Assembly: GCF_947501425.1 (NCBI RefSeq)
Contig: NZ_CANMVN010000005.1
Coordinates: 62,001 to 126,000 of the forward strand
Source: an uncultured Psychroserpens sp.
GTDB lineage: Bacteria > Bacteroidota > Bacteroidia > Flavobacteriales > Flavobacteriaceae
Reading direction: 5' to 3'
DNA: 64,000 nt
In this document: positions 35,962-44,997 of the stretch, one piece after another
Layout: each line of letters opens with the position of its first letter
Position numbering within the stretch: position 1 is the first letter of the stretch
Made by a program: the position numbers and the translations under genes
The notes under the pieces: model-generated
What the model saw: only the letters and a program-made list of their open reading frames with translations
The model's database searches: none
Told to the model about the DNA's origin: nothing

Positions 35962-37863
35962 TTATTTTAAATTATGAATCCCAATATTATGGGTTTGATA
36001 TACTGATTTTATTTCATTTATTATTGCTACATCATCTATTGTTGATGGGATATTATATTGTTGTTCATCTGCAATATTGCGTAATAATTTACGAAGAATT
36101 TTTCCACTTCGAGTTTTAGGTAAACGATTAACAACAAGTACATCTCGAAAAGAGGCTACAGCTCCTATTTCATGCCTCACGTCCTGAATGATTTCTTTTT
36201 GAATATGTTCTTCTTCGGAAACATCGCCAGATTTCAATACGACAAGTCCGAGTGGCTTTTGTCCTTTTAAATCGCAATGCACACCAAATACAGCGCACTC
36301 TGCAACCGATTTGTGAGAGGCAACAATTTCTTCCATTTCAGCAGTAGATAAACGATGACCAGCCACATTGATAATATCGTCAACACGACCAGTTATAAAC
36401 ACATAGCCATCTTCATCTTTATAACCACCATCTCCAGAAAAATAATATCCTGAAAAACGATTGAGATAGCCAGACTTGAAACGCTCCGGATTTCCCCAAA
36501 GGTTACTTAGAGTTCCTGGTGGTAACGGTAATTTTACAGCAACATAACCTTCAGTACCGTCGGCAACTATATCTCCATCATCATTTAATATCTGGATATC
36601 ATATCCACATACAGGAAAACTTGCTGATCCTGGCTTTACAGGTTGCAACTCTACTCCTACCATGTTAGCCAACATAGGCCAACCACTTTCGGTTTGCCAC
36701 CAGTGATCTATTACTGGAACTTTAAGTTGTTGCTCTGTCCATTTCAATGTTGCAACATCACAGCGCTCTCCTGCTAAAAATTGATATTTTAAACAAGACA
36801 AATCAAATTGTTGTAGTAATTGACCATCAGGATCTTCCTTTTTAATTGCTCTAATAGCGGTTGGTGCTGTAAACATCACTTTAACCTGATGCTCACTAAT
36901 GATTCTCCAGAATGTAGAAGCATCTGGAGTTTTAATCGGTTTACCTTCAAATAAAACTGTCGTATTTCGGTTTAATAGTGGTCCGTAAACAATGTAACTA
37001 TGTCCTACAACCCAACCAACGTCACTGGCTGCCCAAAATGTATCACCTTCATCAACACCATAGACATATTTCATTGAAAATTTTAAAGCAGTGGCATAAC
37101 CACCGGTATCTCTTATAATTCCTTTAGGTGTTCCTGTTGTTCCCGAAGTGTACAAAATATAGGATGGATGCGTAGATTGTAAGGCTACAGCTTCTACAGA
37201 AGGTGAATCATTTACTAATTTACTGTAGTCTATATCATATGGTTTATGAGGAATATCGACACCTAATTCTCTATCAAAAACAATCACATGCTCTGGCTTG
37301 TACTTAGCTAGAAGAATAGCCTCGTCTACAAAAGGTTTATACGGAATAATACGTTGAATCTCAATACCATTAGAGGCTGTGATAACGGCCTTAGGCTTGC
37401 AATCATCAATACGTATAGCAAGTTCATGAGGCGCAAATCCACCAAAAACAACGGAGTGGATAACTCCAATCCTCGCACAAGCTAACATAGCATACAATGC
37501 CTGAGGAATCATAGGCATATAAATAATACAGGTATCACCCTTTTGAAGTCCGAGCTCTCGTAATCCACCAGCCAATTTAGACACCTCTTTATGTAACGTG
37601 TTAAATGTAATATGTTCTTTATTATCAGTGACTGGTGAGTCATAAATAATCGCATTTTGATTGCCATAGCCTTCATTGATATGCTTATCTATGCACAGAT
37701 AACTTAAATTAAGCTCTCCATCACTAAACCACTGATAGTAATCGTATTGATCTTTAGATAAGATAGTTTTTGGTGATTTAAACCAATCTAACTGGTTGGC
37801 TTGTTCCTGCCAAAATGAATCAGGATGATCAATACTTTTCCTATACAATTCTTGATAATTCAT
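35962..37863 (-). CDS. prpE: Propionyl-CoA synthetase-like acyl-CoA ligase
   Basis: From the ATG at 37863 the protein has 633 residues. A longer frame to 37899 begins inside the upstream gene. It is an ANL ligase with ILYTSGTTGTPKGIIRDTGGYA, where IRDTGG replaces the VHTTAG of Acs, a feature of PrpE; VIDHWWQTESGWP, DDIINVAGHRL and TRSGKILRK follow. It should make propionyl-CoA, which the pcc genes at 17.8-21.3 kb would carboxylate. Its start overlaps the stop of a small membrane protein gene (ATGA). Acetate may be a side substrate. Confidence 0.85.
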   Translation of the reverse strand: MNYQELYRKSIDHPDSFWQEQANQLDWFKSPKTILSKDQYDYYQWFSDGELNLSYLCIDKHINEGYGNQNAIIYDSPVTDNKEHITFNTLHKEVSKLAGGLRELGLQKGDTCIIYMPMIPQALYAMLACARIGVIHSVVFGGFAPHELAIRIDDCKPKAVITASNGIEIQRIIPYKPFVDEAILLAKYKPEHVIVFDRELGVDIPHKPYDIDYSKLVNDSPSVEAVALQSTHPSYILYTSGTTGTPKGIIRDTGGYATALKFSMKYVYGVDEGDTFWAASDVGWVVGHSYIVYGPLLNRNTTVLFEGKPIKTPDASTFWRIISEHQVKVMFTAPTAIRAIKKEDPDGQLLQQFDLSCLKYQFLAGERCDVATLKWTEQQLKVPVIDHWWQTESGWPMLANMVGVELQPVKPGSASFPVCGYDIQILNDDGDIVADGTEGYVAVKLPLPPGTLSNLWGNPERFKSGYLNRFSGYYFSGDGGYKDEDGYVFITGRVDDIINVAGHRLSTAEMEEIVASHKSVAECAVFGVHCDLKGQKPLGLVVLKSGDVSEEEHIQKEIIQDVRHEIGAVASFRDVLVVNRLPKTRSGKILRKLLRNIADEQQYNIPSTIDDVAIINEIKSVYQTHNIGIHNLK

Positions 37864-38084
37864 GGCTTGAGTTTTTTTGAGTTGAGTAAACCAAACCAAT
37901 TAGGATTTAGGACTTTCAATTTGATAAGTGCCCAAATGATTACAACAAAGCAAATCCCCATGACTATAGAGAGTCCAGGATTAACATTTGTTTCATTTTC
38001 GAATTTAAATCTAAGATATAGCGTAGCAATGACATAGATACTAATAATAATATCTGACGCTAAAGGATTGATATGAAATTTCAT
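37860..38084 (-). CDS. Small two-helix membrane protein heading the prpE-acs operon
   Basis: This 74-residue protein has two hydrophobic segments (IIISIYVIATLYLRF and LSIVMGICFVVIIWALIKL) separated by a short polar loop, and a basic end NSKKLKP. Its last codons overlap the prpE start (ATGA), so it is co-translated and very likely real. I do not recognise the family. The 73-base gap before it separates it from the receiver gene and holds only a weak -7-like element, so it may be cotranscribed with the signalling genes. Confidence 0.6.
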   Translation of the reverse strand: MKFHINPLASDIIISIYVIATLYLRFKFENETNVNPGLSIVMGICFVVIIWALIKLKVLNPNWFGLLNSKKLKP

Positions 38085-38157
38085 GTCTTTAAACTTTAAT
38101 TAAACATTGTTTGTTTGCACACAAAATCAATATTTAAAAAGACTTAAAAGACAATTT

Positions 38158-38523
38158 CTAAGTCAATAATTCCAGTATTTCTGAAACTATTTTTTTTACT
38201 GAAAAAGGCTTAGTTAAATATTTATCAGCTCCAAGTTTTAAACCTTTTTCTATGTCTGAAGCTTTATTTTTTGCGGTAAGAAACACTACTTTGGTATGTT
38301 CTAATCCGTCTGTATTTTTTATTTGAGTTAACGTCTGATAACCATCAACATTAGGCATCATAATATCTAATAAAACTGCATCTGGCACCTCATGTTCTAA
38401 TATCTGCAAAGCCTCACTTCCGTCTCTAGCAATAAACACTTCAAAATCTTGTTTTTTGAAAGCATATTCAAGTGACATTACAATATTAGGTTCATCGTCA
38501 ACAATTAAAATCTTTCTGCTCAT
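38158..38523 (-). CDS. Single-domain response regulator (CheY-like)
   Basis: The protein (121 residues) consists only of a receiver domain: acidic pocket D9/D10, phospho-acceptor D53 in LLDIMMP, switch threonine T83 and lysine K105 in LTKPF. There is no DNA-binding part, so it must act through a protein partner, for example by competing for the kinase or binding an enzyme. It follows the SLC5-type sensor kinase by 16 bases, so that kinase is its likely phosphodonor. Confidence 0.88.
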   Translation of the reverse strand: MSRKILIVDDEPNIVMSLEYAFKKQDFEVFIARDGSEALQILEHEVPDAVLLDIMMPNVDGYQTLTQIKNTDGLEHTKVVFLTAKNKASDIEKGLKLGADKYLTKPFSVKKIVSEILELLT

Positions 38524-38539
38524 ATAAAACGTTTACAAT

Positions 38540-41230
38540 TTACTTAAAAGGTAGCGTAAAAACAAGTGTTGCGCCCTTTTTTACATCTTTTTTTGCCCAA
38601 ATTTTACCTTTGTGTTTTTCAATGATTTGTTTTGTAATTGCCAAACCGAGTCCACTACCTTGAGGTTTGATTGTATTTTGATGCTTAGATTGGTAAAATT
38701 TATCAAAAATATAATCGTGATCTTCATCTGGTATCCCTTTACCATTGTCGGATACAGAAACTTCAACATATCCATTTCCTAATTTATAATCTACAATAAT
38801 TTTGCCCTTTTGAATCTCACAAAACTTAATTGCATTGGATAACAAATTAGTTAGCACCTGGAGGATACGATCTTCATCATAGTTAAGTTTAAAAGCATGC
38901 GGATTCTTATTTTTAAGTTTAATACCTTTATTAACTGCAATTTGAGTAATGCTTGATAAGGCCTTTTTAATTGTTTTTTGGAGATCGTGGCGTTGGATAT
39001 CTAAATTAAGTCTCCCAGTTTCTAACTTTTCAAAATCTAAAATATTATTGATTAATCGACCCAATCGATCCGAATCCTGAAGAATATTTTTTAAAAACTG
39101 TGTCTTCATTTCTTTTGGCATGTCATCATCGTCATCCATGAGTAGTTCTGTAGCAGCACGAATACCAGTAATTGGTGTTTTTAATTCATGTGCAACTGTA
39201 TCTAAAAACTCGTCTTTTTGTCTGTCTTTAGAGATTAATTCTTCGTTAGCATCTTTTAATTTAGAGGACAATTGCGACAATTCGTTAGATTTTTCGAGCA
39301 GCACTTTATTATTAACTATATTTTCTTTTGACTCTTCTAAAATTTTCAATACTTCAACTAAGCTAATCTGTTCCTCCTTTACTACACTTGCAATCAATAT
39401 TTTTGCTGAAGCACTACCAATACTACCTGTGAGTAATTTTTCAGAAAAATTAATTAATCTCGCATCAGCCATTTGAGTATCGGGAGATAATTTGTACTTG
39501 GTAAAGAAAATATGTAATGCTCGGTTAGCTCTTTTTTCACCTAAAAACTTTACCAAAACATTTTTGATATCGGCTACGTAAGCCTCTCCTTTCCATACCA
39601 AAGCACTATCTTGAAGTGTTGTGAAATTTCTACTATCAACAAACATTTCGGCATAATTACGTTCTCTGTAATGCCCTTTTGAAGTCAAAGAAAATACCAA
39701 ATAACATAATACATTAACAGTTATACTCCAGAAGAATGCGTGTGCTGGCGGACTCAGGAAATCTATACCAAATAAGGCATAGGGCTTTAAAGCAGTAATG
39801 CCATTGAGACCGTATTGCACAAAATCATCAGTTCCTGTGTAAGCTTGCAATGTAAATGGCAATACCAAAGTATAAAAAGCTACTGCAAAACCAGATATCA
39901 TTCCTATGATTGCTGCCTTGGAAGATCCTCGATTCCAGAATAAGCCTATAAAAAAGGATGGCGCTAATTGAGAGATGATCACAAATGAAATTAAACCAAT
40001 AGCGTACAGGGACAATTCTTTTGAAAAGGATACGTAAAAGAAATACGCTACAATTATAATTGTAAAGATTGAAATACGACGAATATTCTTTATGTACTTA
40101 AAATTACGTTCTGGTTGGTTTTTAATAAACTTATCTAAAAAACCATAAGGAATAATAAGATTGTTACTTACCATAGTTGACAATGCCAGAGTAGATACGA
40201 TCACCATTGAGATTACTGCTGAAAAACCTCCCAAAAATACTAAAGTGGCTAAGAATGAATTCCCTTGTGATAATGGTAACAATAACGTATAGTATTCGGG
40301 ATTTGCAGAAGTTCCAAATGTGAGCTTTCCTGCCCAAGCTATAAAAATAACGAACACATTAAATAACAATAGATAAAGTGGAAATAACCATATGGCTTTC
40401 TTTAGATGTTTTTCTCTGTTATTCTCTAATACCGAAACTTGAAATTGTCTGGGTAATAAAAATATAGCCATGAATGATAAAGCTATCATGAAAAACCAGT
40501 TGAATCCATCCTCTACACCTTCCAAACTAGTTAACGCTTCAAAATTTTCTGCTGAAGAAATCTGCTCGTAAATATCAGTGGTTCCATCAAATAAATAAAA
40601 TGTAATATACACTCCGATAACCAAAAAGAAGACGAGTTTTAATATGGATTCAAATGCTACAGATGCTATAATACCCTTATGTTTCTCTGAAGCGTCTGTA
40701 TTTTGCGTTCCAAAGAAGGTGGCAAATATAGCTAAGAGCAAAGCGACATAAAAAGTAGAATCGTCAAGTATAGTTGTTGAAATATAGCTTGTTTCATCAG
40801 CCATAATTTCAAAAGTTTCAGACACTGCTTTTAGCTGTAGTGAAATGTAAGGCAATGTGCCAAACAAACAAATTAGTGTGACCAATGCTCCCAAAAACCG
40901 ATGATTTCCGTAGCGTAGAGAGATAAAATCTGCAATCGATGATATTTTATGCTGTTTTGAAATTCTAATTATCTTTCTAAGTAGTAGGATCCATAAAGGT
41001 GCTGCTATGATTGGACCTAAGTATATAGGTAAGAAATCAATTCCAGAATTTGCTGCAATACCAATACTTCCATAGTAAGTCCATGCTGAACAGTAAACAG
41101 CAAGAGACAAGGTATACACATATGGGTTATTAACCCATTTACTTTGTCGTTTTTTTTCAGCAAGAAAAGCAATGTAAAATAACACTGCTAAATAGAAGAT
41201 GATAATAATGACCAATGTGTAATTATTCAT
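38540..41230 (-). CDS. SLC5/STAC-type transporter-sensor histidine kinase
   Basis: The protein (896 residues) is of the CbrA/CrbS type. Residues 1 to about 520 form a sodium:solute symporter-like domain with about 13 helices, followed by a STAC domain (about 540-625: ADIKNVLVKFLGEKRANRALHIF), a coiled-coil, HisKA with HELKTPITG near 680, and a HATPase with GSGLGLAITKQI near the C-terminus. In CrbS/CrbR systems of Vibrio and Pseudomonas such kinases control acs; the solute is unknown here. It overlaps a DUF3311-like gene and is followed by a lone receiver. Whether the domain still transports is not visible. Confidence 0.88.
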   Translation of the reverse strand: MNNYTLVIIIIFYLAVLFYIAFLAEKKRQSKWVNNPYVYTLSLAVYCSAWTYYGSIGIAANSGIDFLPIYLGPIIAAPLWILLLRKIIRISKQHKISSIADFISLRYGNHRFLGALVTLICLFGTLPYISLQLKAVSETFEIMADETSYISTTILDDSTFYVALLLAIFATFFGTQNTDASEKHKGIIASVAFESILKLVFFLVIGVYITFYLFDGTTDIYEQISSAENFEALTSLEGVEDGFNWFFMIALSFMAIFLLPRQFQVSVLENNREKHLKKAIWLFPLYLLLFNVFVIFIAWAGKLTFGTSANPEYYTLLLPLSQGNSFLATLVFLGGFSAVISMVIVSTLALSTMVSNNLIIPYGFLDKFIKNQPERNFKYIKNIRRISIFTIIIVAYFFYVSFSKELSLYAIGLISFVIISQLAPSFFIGLFWNRGSSKAAIIGMISGFAVAFYTLVLPFTLQAYTGTDDFVQYGLNGITALKPYALFGIDFLSPPAHAFFWSITVNVLCYLVFSLTSKGHYRERNYAEMFVDSRNFTTLQDSALVWKGEAYVADIKNVLVKFLGEKRANRALHIFFTKYKLSPDTQMADARLINFSEKLLTGSIGSASAKILIASVVKEEQISLVEVLKILEESKENIVNNKVLLEKSNELSQLSSKLKDANEELISKDRQKDEFLDTVAHELKTPITGIRAATELLMDDDDDMPKEMKTQFLKNILQDSDRLGRLINNILDFEKLETGRLNLDIQRHDLQKTIKKALSSITQIAVNKGIKLKNKNPHAFKLNYDEDRILQVLTNLLSNAIKFCEIQKGKIIVDYKLGNGYVEVSVSDNGKGIPDEDHDYIFDKFYQSKHQNTIKPQGSGLGLAITKQIIEKHKGKIWAKKDVKKGATLVFTLPFK

Positions 41231-41417
41231 AATGGCGTTTTAAGACGATATATGAAATGATTATGGACAACAACCAAATAGAAAACACTGAAAAATAAAA
41301 AGTAGGAATACCAAGTATGGCACCTTCCAAATTAAAAATCAACACAAAAGGGATATTAAATATCAGAAATAATGCGATTGATAATACAATGAGTTTCTGT
41401 TCGTGACGTTTTTTCAC
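41223..41417 (-). CDS. Small two-helix membrane protein, DUF3311-like
   Basis: The 64-residue protein has two hydrophobic segments (LIVLSIALFLIFNIPFVLIF and LGIPTFYFSVFSIWLLSIIISYIVL) and a short charged end. It overlaps the start of the SLC5-type kinase by eight bases. Small proteins of DUF3311/DUF4212 type partner large SLC5 transporters, so it is probably an accessory subunit of the transporter-like kinase. The resemblance to DUF3311 rests on the length and GIPTFYF segment. Confidence 0.65.
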   Translation of the reverse strand: MKKRHEQKLIVLSIALFLIFNIPFVLIFNLEGAILGIPTFYFSVFSIWLLSIIISYIVLKRHYE

Positions 41418-41464
41418 AAGATTAACTTTAGGATATCTATTATAAAATCTAAATCTAAGAAAAA

Positions 41465-41494
41465 AAACAGTACTGCAATACTGCAGTACTGTTT
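41465..41494 (-). terminator. Intrinsic terminator after the sodium:solute symporter
   Basis: AAACAGTACTGCA and TGCAGTACTGTTT form a perfect 13-bp stem around a 4-base loop. The minus-strand RNA ends in a run of T after the stem, so it should terminate the porin-DUF4212-symporter transcript, about 75 bases past the stop codon at 41571. Confidence 0.85.
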
Positions 41495-41527
41495 CTAACT
41501 AACTAATTAATTTACATGTTGTTCTTT

Positions 41528-41546
41528 ATTTCAGTGAGACTGAAAT
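41528..41546. repeat. Second hairpin after the symporter gene
   Basis: ATTTCAGT-GAG-ACTGAAAT is a perfect 8-bp stem with a 3-base loop, located between the symporter stop and the terminator. No T run follows on either strand, so it is more likely an mRNA 3' element or a remnant. Confidence 0.5.
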
Positions 41547-41570
41547 GATTGTCAGACCAGAACAAGAAAA

Positions 41571-43349
41571 TTAATGACTAGAAGCTTCACCTGCTCCAGA
41601 AGGTATTCTTATACTTTCAACCAATTCCTGAACATCTTTAGGAGGTGCTGCAGTTGCTCTAGATACAATCACAGAAACAACAACATTAACCAACATGGCT
41701 ATAGTACCAAATCCTTCAGGGGATGTTCCAAACCACCACTCGCTAGCAGGTCTTGGATCCATAACACCAATTAAACCGGTTTTGTATCTGATCATGTAGA
41801 ATAACATGAGTACAATACCAACAATCATACCTGCAATAGCTCCTTGTTTATTCATTCGTTTATCAAAAATTCCTAAAATTATCGCTGGAAAGAATGATGC
41901 TGCCGCTAACCCAAAGGCAAGTGCGACCACTGCGGCGACAAATCCAGGCGGATAAATTCCAAATAATCCAGCAATAATTATCGCTACTAATATGGCAATA
42001 CGTGCTGCCATCAATTCTCCTTTTTCAGAAATATTTGGTTTGATCTGTTTTTTAATTAAATCATGAGATATTGATGTCGAGATCACTAACAATAATCCAG
42101 CAGCTGTAGATAATGCTGCTGCTAATCCACCAGCAGCTACTAAAGCGATTACCCAATTTGGTAAGTTTGCAATTTCAGGATTAGCTAATACCATGATATC
42201 TCTATCTACGTATAATTCGTTAGCTGTATTAGCATCAGCATTTGATATTAATCGTTCACCATTAACACCTCTAGCGTCTGTATAAACTGGTTTTTTTCCT
42301 TCTAATGCGCTTCCAGCTACATATTGAATTTTACCATCGCCATTTTTATCAGACCATGCAATTAATCCTGTATTTTCCCAATTCTGAAACCATTCTGGAA
42401 TTTCTTTGTATTCCGTATCACTAACGGTTTCTATCAGATTTGTTCTTGAAAACACTGCGATTGCAGGAGCTGTTGTATATAAAATTGCAATAAGCAATAA
42501 CGCATATCCAGCCGATTTACGAGCGTCTTTAACTTTAGGAACTGTGAAGAAACGCACAATAACGTGAGGTAATCCTGCTGTTCCAACCATTAAGGCTAGT
42601 GTGATTGCAAAAACATCCCAAGTTGATTTTGTTCCACTGGTGTATTCATTAAATCCAAGTTGGGTATGTAATGTATCTAATTTATCCAGCAGAAATGAGC
42701 CATCTTCAACAGTACCTCCCATTCCAATCTGAGGAATAATATTACCTGTCATTTGCATTGAAATAAAGAATGCCGGAACCATAAAGGCAAAGATTAGCAC
42801 ACAATATTGTGCCACCTGAGTGTATGTAATTCCTTTCATTCCGCCTAAAAAGGCAAAGATCAATACTACAGTCATACCAATAATTACCCCTATATTAATA
42901 TCTACCTGTAAGAATTGCGAGAATACAATCCCAACACCACGCATTTGTCCAGCGACGTAAGTAAACGACACAATTAATGCGCAAATAACGGCTACTGTTC
43001 TAGCGGTGTTTGAGTAGTACCTATCTCCAATAAAATCTGGTACTGTAAATTTTCCAAATTTCCGAAGATAAGGCGCTAACAGTAATGCGAGAAGCACATA
43101 ACCACCTGTCCATCCCATGAGGAATACAGAACCGTCATATCCCATAAAAGAGATCAATCCTGCCATACTGATAAATGATGCAGCACTCATCCAGTCTGCT
43201 GCTGTTGCCATACCGTTAGCTAATGGTGAAACACCACCACCAGCAACGTAAAATTCTTTAGTTGAACCAGCTCTGGCCCAAATTGCTATTCCGAAATACA
43301 GGGCAAATGTAACCCCTACTAATATCCAAGTCCACGTTTGTACGCTCAT
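41571..43349 (-). CDS. Sodium:solute symporter, VC_2705-type (acetate/organic-acid uptake)
   Basis: This 592-residue protein is an SLC5 member with about 13 helices. The opening QTWTWILVGVTFALYFGIAIWARAGSTKEFYVAGG and VANGMATAADWMSAASFISMAG match the subfamily that works with a DUF4212 small subunit, encoded 22 bases before it. A loop of about 90 residues near 325-400 includes DKNGDGKIQY, an EF-hand-like calcium loop. ActP of E. coli, an acetate permease, is a relative, so acetate or a similar acid is probable but unproven. It is followed by two hairpins. Confidence 0.85.
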   Translation of the reverse strand: MSVQTWTWILVGVTFALYFGIAIWARAGSTKEFYVAGGGVSPLANGMATAADWMSAASFISMAGLISFMGYDGSVFLMGWTGGYVLLALLLAPYLRKFGKFTVPDFIGDRYYSNTARTVAVICALIVSFTYVAGQMRGVGIVFSQFLQVDINIGVIIGMTVVLIFAFLGGMKGITYTQVAQYCVLIFAFMVPAFFISMQMTGNIIPQIGMGGTVEDGSFLLDKLDTLHTQLGFNEYTSGTKSTWDVFAITLALMVGTAGLPHVIVRFFTVPKVKDARKSAGYALLLIAILYTTAPAIAVFSRTNLIETVSDTEYKEIPEWFQNWENTGLIAWSDKNGDGKIQYVAGSALEGKKPVYTDARGVNGERLISNADANTANELYVDRDIMVLANPEIANLPNWVIALVAAGGLAAALSTAAGLLLVISTSISHDLIKKQIKPNISEKGELMAARIAILVAIIIAGLFGIYPPGFVAAVVALAFGLAAASFFPAIILGIFDKRMNKQGAIAGMIVGIVLMLFYMIRYKTGLIGVMDPRPASEWWFGTSPEGFGTIAMLVNVVVSVIVSRATAAPPKDVQELVESIRIPSGAGEASSH

Positions 43350-43371
43350 AATATTTATTTTTTAGTTAAGG

Positions 43372-43632
43372 TTACTCGTCGAAACCGTATTTTTTATCTA
43401 GTTTATTCATTAATCTTACATAGACGAAGATTAGAATTACGAATACATAAATTGATCCTTGTTGTGCAAACCAAAAGCCTAGTTTGAAACCTCCAAGTCT
43501 AATTTCATTTAGTTCTTCTCTAAATAGTATTCCGCAGCCATAAGACACAATAAACCATATGGATAACAGGATTACTAGGTACTTTAAATTTTCTTTCCAA
43601 TACGCTGTTGCGTGTTTTTGTTTTTCACTCAT
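43372..43632 (-). CDS. Symporter small subunit, DUF4212 family
   Basis: The 86-residue protein has two membrane helices (LKYLVILLSIWFIVSYGCGILF and GFWFAQQGSIYVFVILIFVYVRLMN) separated by the conserved REELNEIRLGGFKLGFWFAQQG, which is typical of DUF4212 proteins. These always accompany a large SLC5 protein and are needed for its function or assembly in known cases. It lies 22 bases before the symporter and 12 after the porin gene, in one operon. Confidence 0.88.
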   Translation of the reverse strand: MSEKQKHATAYWKENLKYLVILLSIWFIVSYGCGILFREELNEIRLGGFKLGFWFAQQGSIYVFVILIFVYVRLMNKLDKKYGFDE

Positions 43633-43644
43633 AATAGTTAGTTT

Positions 43645-44889
43645 TTATAGATATATCATAGCTTGAAGCGAAATGGTATTCGCATCTAAAGCACCAAATT
43701 TCTGATTCTTATATTCTAGGGTTAATTTTGAATTGTGACCACTCATATAAGCATTCACACCAATACCTAATGTATTTCTATCGTCGTTAACAGCATCATA
43801 GCTATGAGTACCATAACTTACATAAGGTTGATATCTGGTTTTCTCCTTATCTCCAGCAAACACATATCCAACATGTGCATAGAGCATACTACCTGTACCA
43901 TAGGCACTAAACAAATAATCTTTTCCGTAGTCATTAGATTGAAATACAGCATATGCTGTTAAGGCACTACCATCCTCTCCAATTGGTGCATCATAAAAGG
44001 CATCGACAGCAAAAATGGATACATCTTCTCCTTCGAGATTTGGTGCAGTGTCAGTACCAGTATCAATCACAGATCCTTTAGGATGCAAAAAGAAACCTGC
44101 ACCAACATTAAAGACTCTCTTTCCTCCTAAATAGCTTCCAACCTTATATGGTAAAAAATTAGATTCCTGATCAAAAAAGTTATAGTCGAAATACCCAGCA
44201 AATGTTTTACCAGCATCTTTTGAACCTAATGATGATCGTCCATTGTAAACCGCTGCACCATTAGCTACTGCAGTTCTAGAATCTAAGCTTGACACAGCTG
44301 CATCGTTAATTGCAACTCTATACTGTAATTTGCCAAATTTACCTTTAGCAAAAACACCTAAATGTCTCGCAAACTGATCAGATAAACCAATAGTAGCCCA
44401 TGACTGACGGTGATTATCTAAGGTCATCATATTGAGGGTGCTTTGGTTATTGAGTCTGGAAATACCATTAAAATAGTGTAATCCACCACCAATAGTGTGA
44501 TCTTTACCTACATTGTATTGTGCCCATACATCATGAAAGAACAATTGTGAACCATCACCTTTACCTGTCGGACTTAAGGTGGTACTTGTTAAACTGTTCA
44601 ATCCAAAATGTGTAAGAATTAAGAAATCTTTGTTGATTTGAGCAAACATCAAGACTCTGGCGCGACGTAGATTGAAATTCAATTTACTGTTTTCGTTGCC
44701 ATTAGTATCGAAAGTCTCATCTGTATTGTAGTTAGCCTGAACTTGAGCCCAGGAAATGACTCTAAAATATTTAGAACCATCTTCATTTAATTTTACTTTT
44801 AATCCGCCTGTGTAATCAGGTGAACCTTGAGCATTAATACATTGAAAGGCCATTAATAGGCCGATCAATATGAGTGATTGTTTCTTCAT
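43645..44889 (-). CDS. Outer-membrane porin-like beta-barrel protein
   Basis: The protein (414 residues) has a signal peptide (KKQSLILIGLLMAFQCINAQG) and alternating hydrophobic/aromatic strands throughout, with repeated VGYVFAGDK and FNVGAGFFLHPKGSV segments as in OprO-type porins. It is the first gene of the operon with the symporter, so it probably admits the same organic acid across the outer membrane. No SusC/SusD pairing or plug domain is visible. The substrate is inferred only from context. Confidence 0.8.
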   Translation of the reverse strand: MKKQSLILIGLLMAFQCINAQGSPDYTGGLKVKLNEDGSKYFRVISWAQVQANYNTDETFDTNGNENSKLNFNLRRARVLMFAQINKDFLILTHFGLNSLTSTTLSPTGKGDGSQLFFHDVWAQYNVGKDHTIGGGLHYFNGISRLNNQSTLNMMTLDNHRQSWATIGLSDQFARHLGVFAKGKFGKLQYRVAINDAAVSSLDSRTAVANGAAVYNGRSSLGSKDAGKTFAGYFDYNFFDQESNFLPYKVGSYLGGKRVFNVGAGFFLHPKGSVIDTGTDTAPNLEGEDVSIFAVDAFYDAPIGEDGSALTAYAVFQSNDYGKDYLFSAYGTGSMLYAHVGYVFAGDKEKTRYQPYVSYGTHSYDAVNDDRNTLGIGVNAYMSGHNSKLTLEYKNQKFGALDANTISLQAMIYL

Positions 44890-44997
44890 AGTTTTGAAAA
44901 TGTTAGTTAGTAGTTAATTGATTTTGTGTGCAGTACTAAGCTCTAAAAAACTATTCTTGAAGAAAAAATGACTATATCTATTTGTTAATTTATTATA

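Noticed and set aside
39120-39476. Serine-rich open frame opposite the SLC5-type kinase
   Set aside because: It is the complement of the coding sequence around the kinase HisKA domain and its serine run mirrors the acidic run of the kinase.
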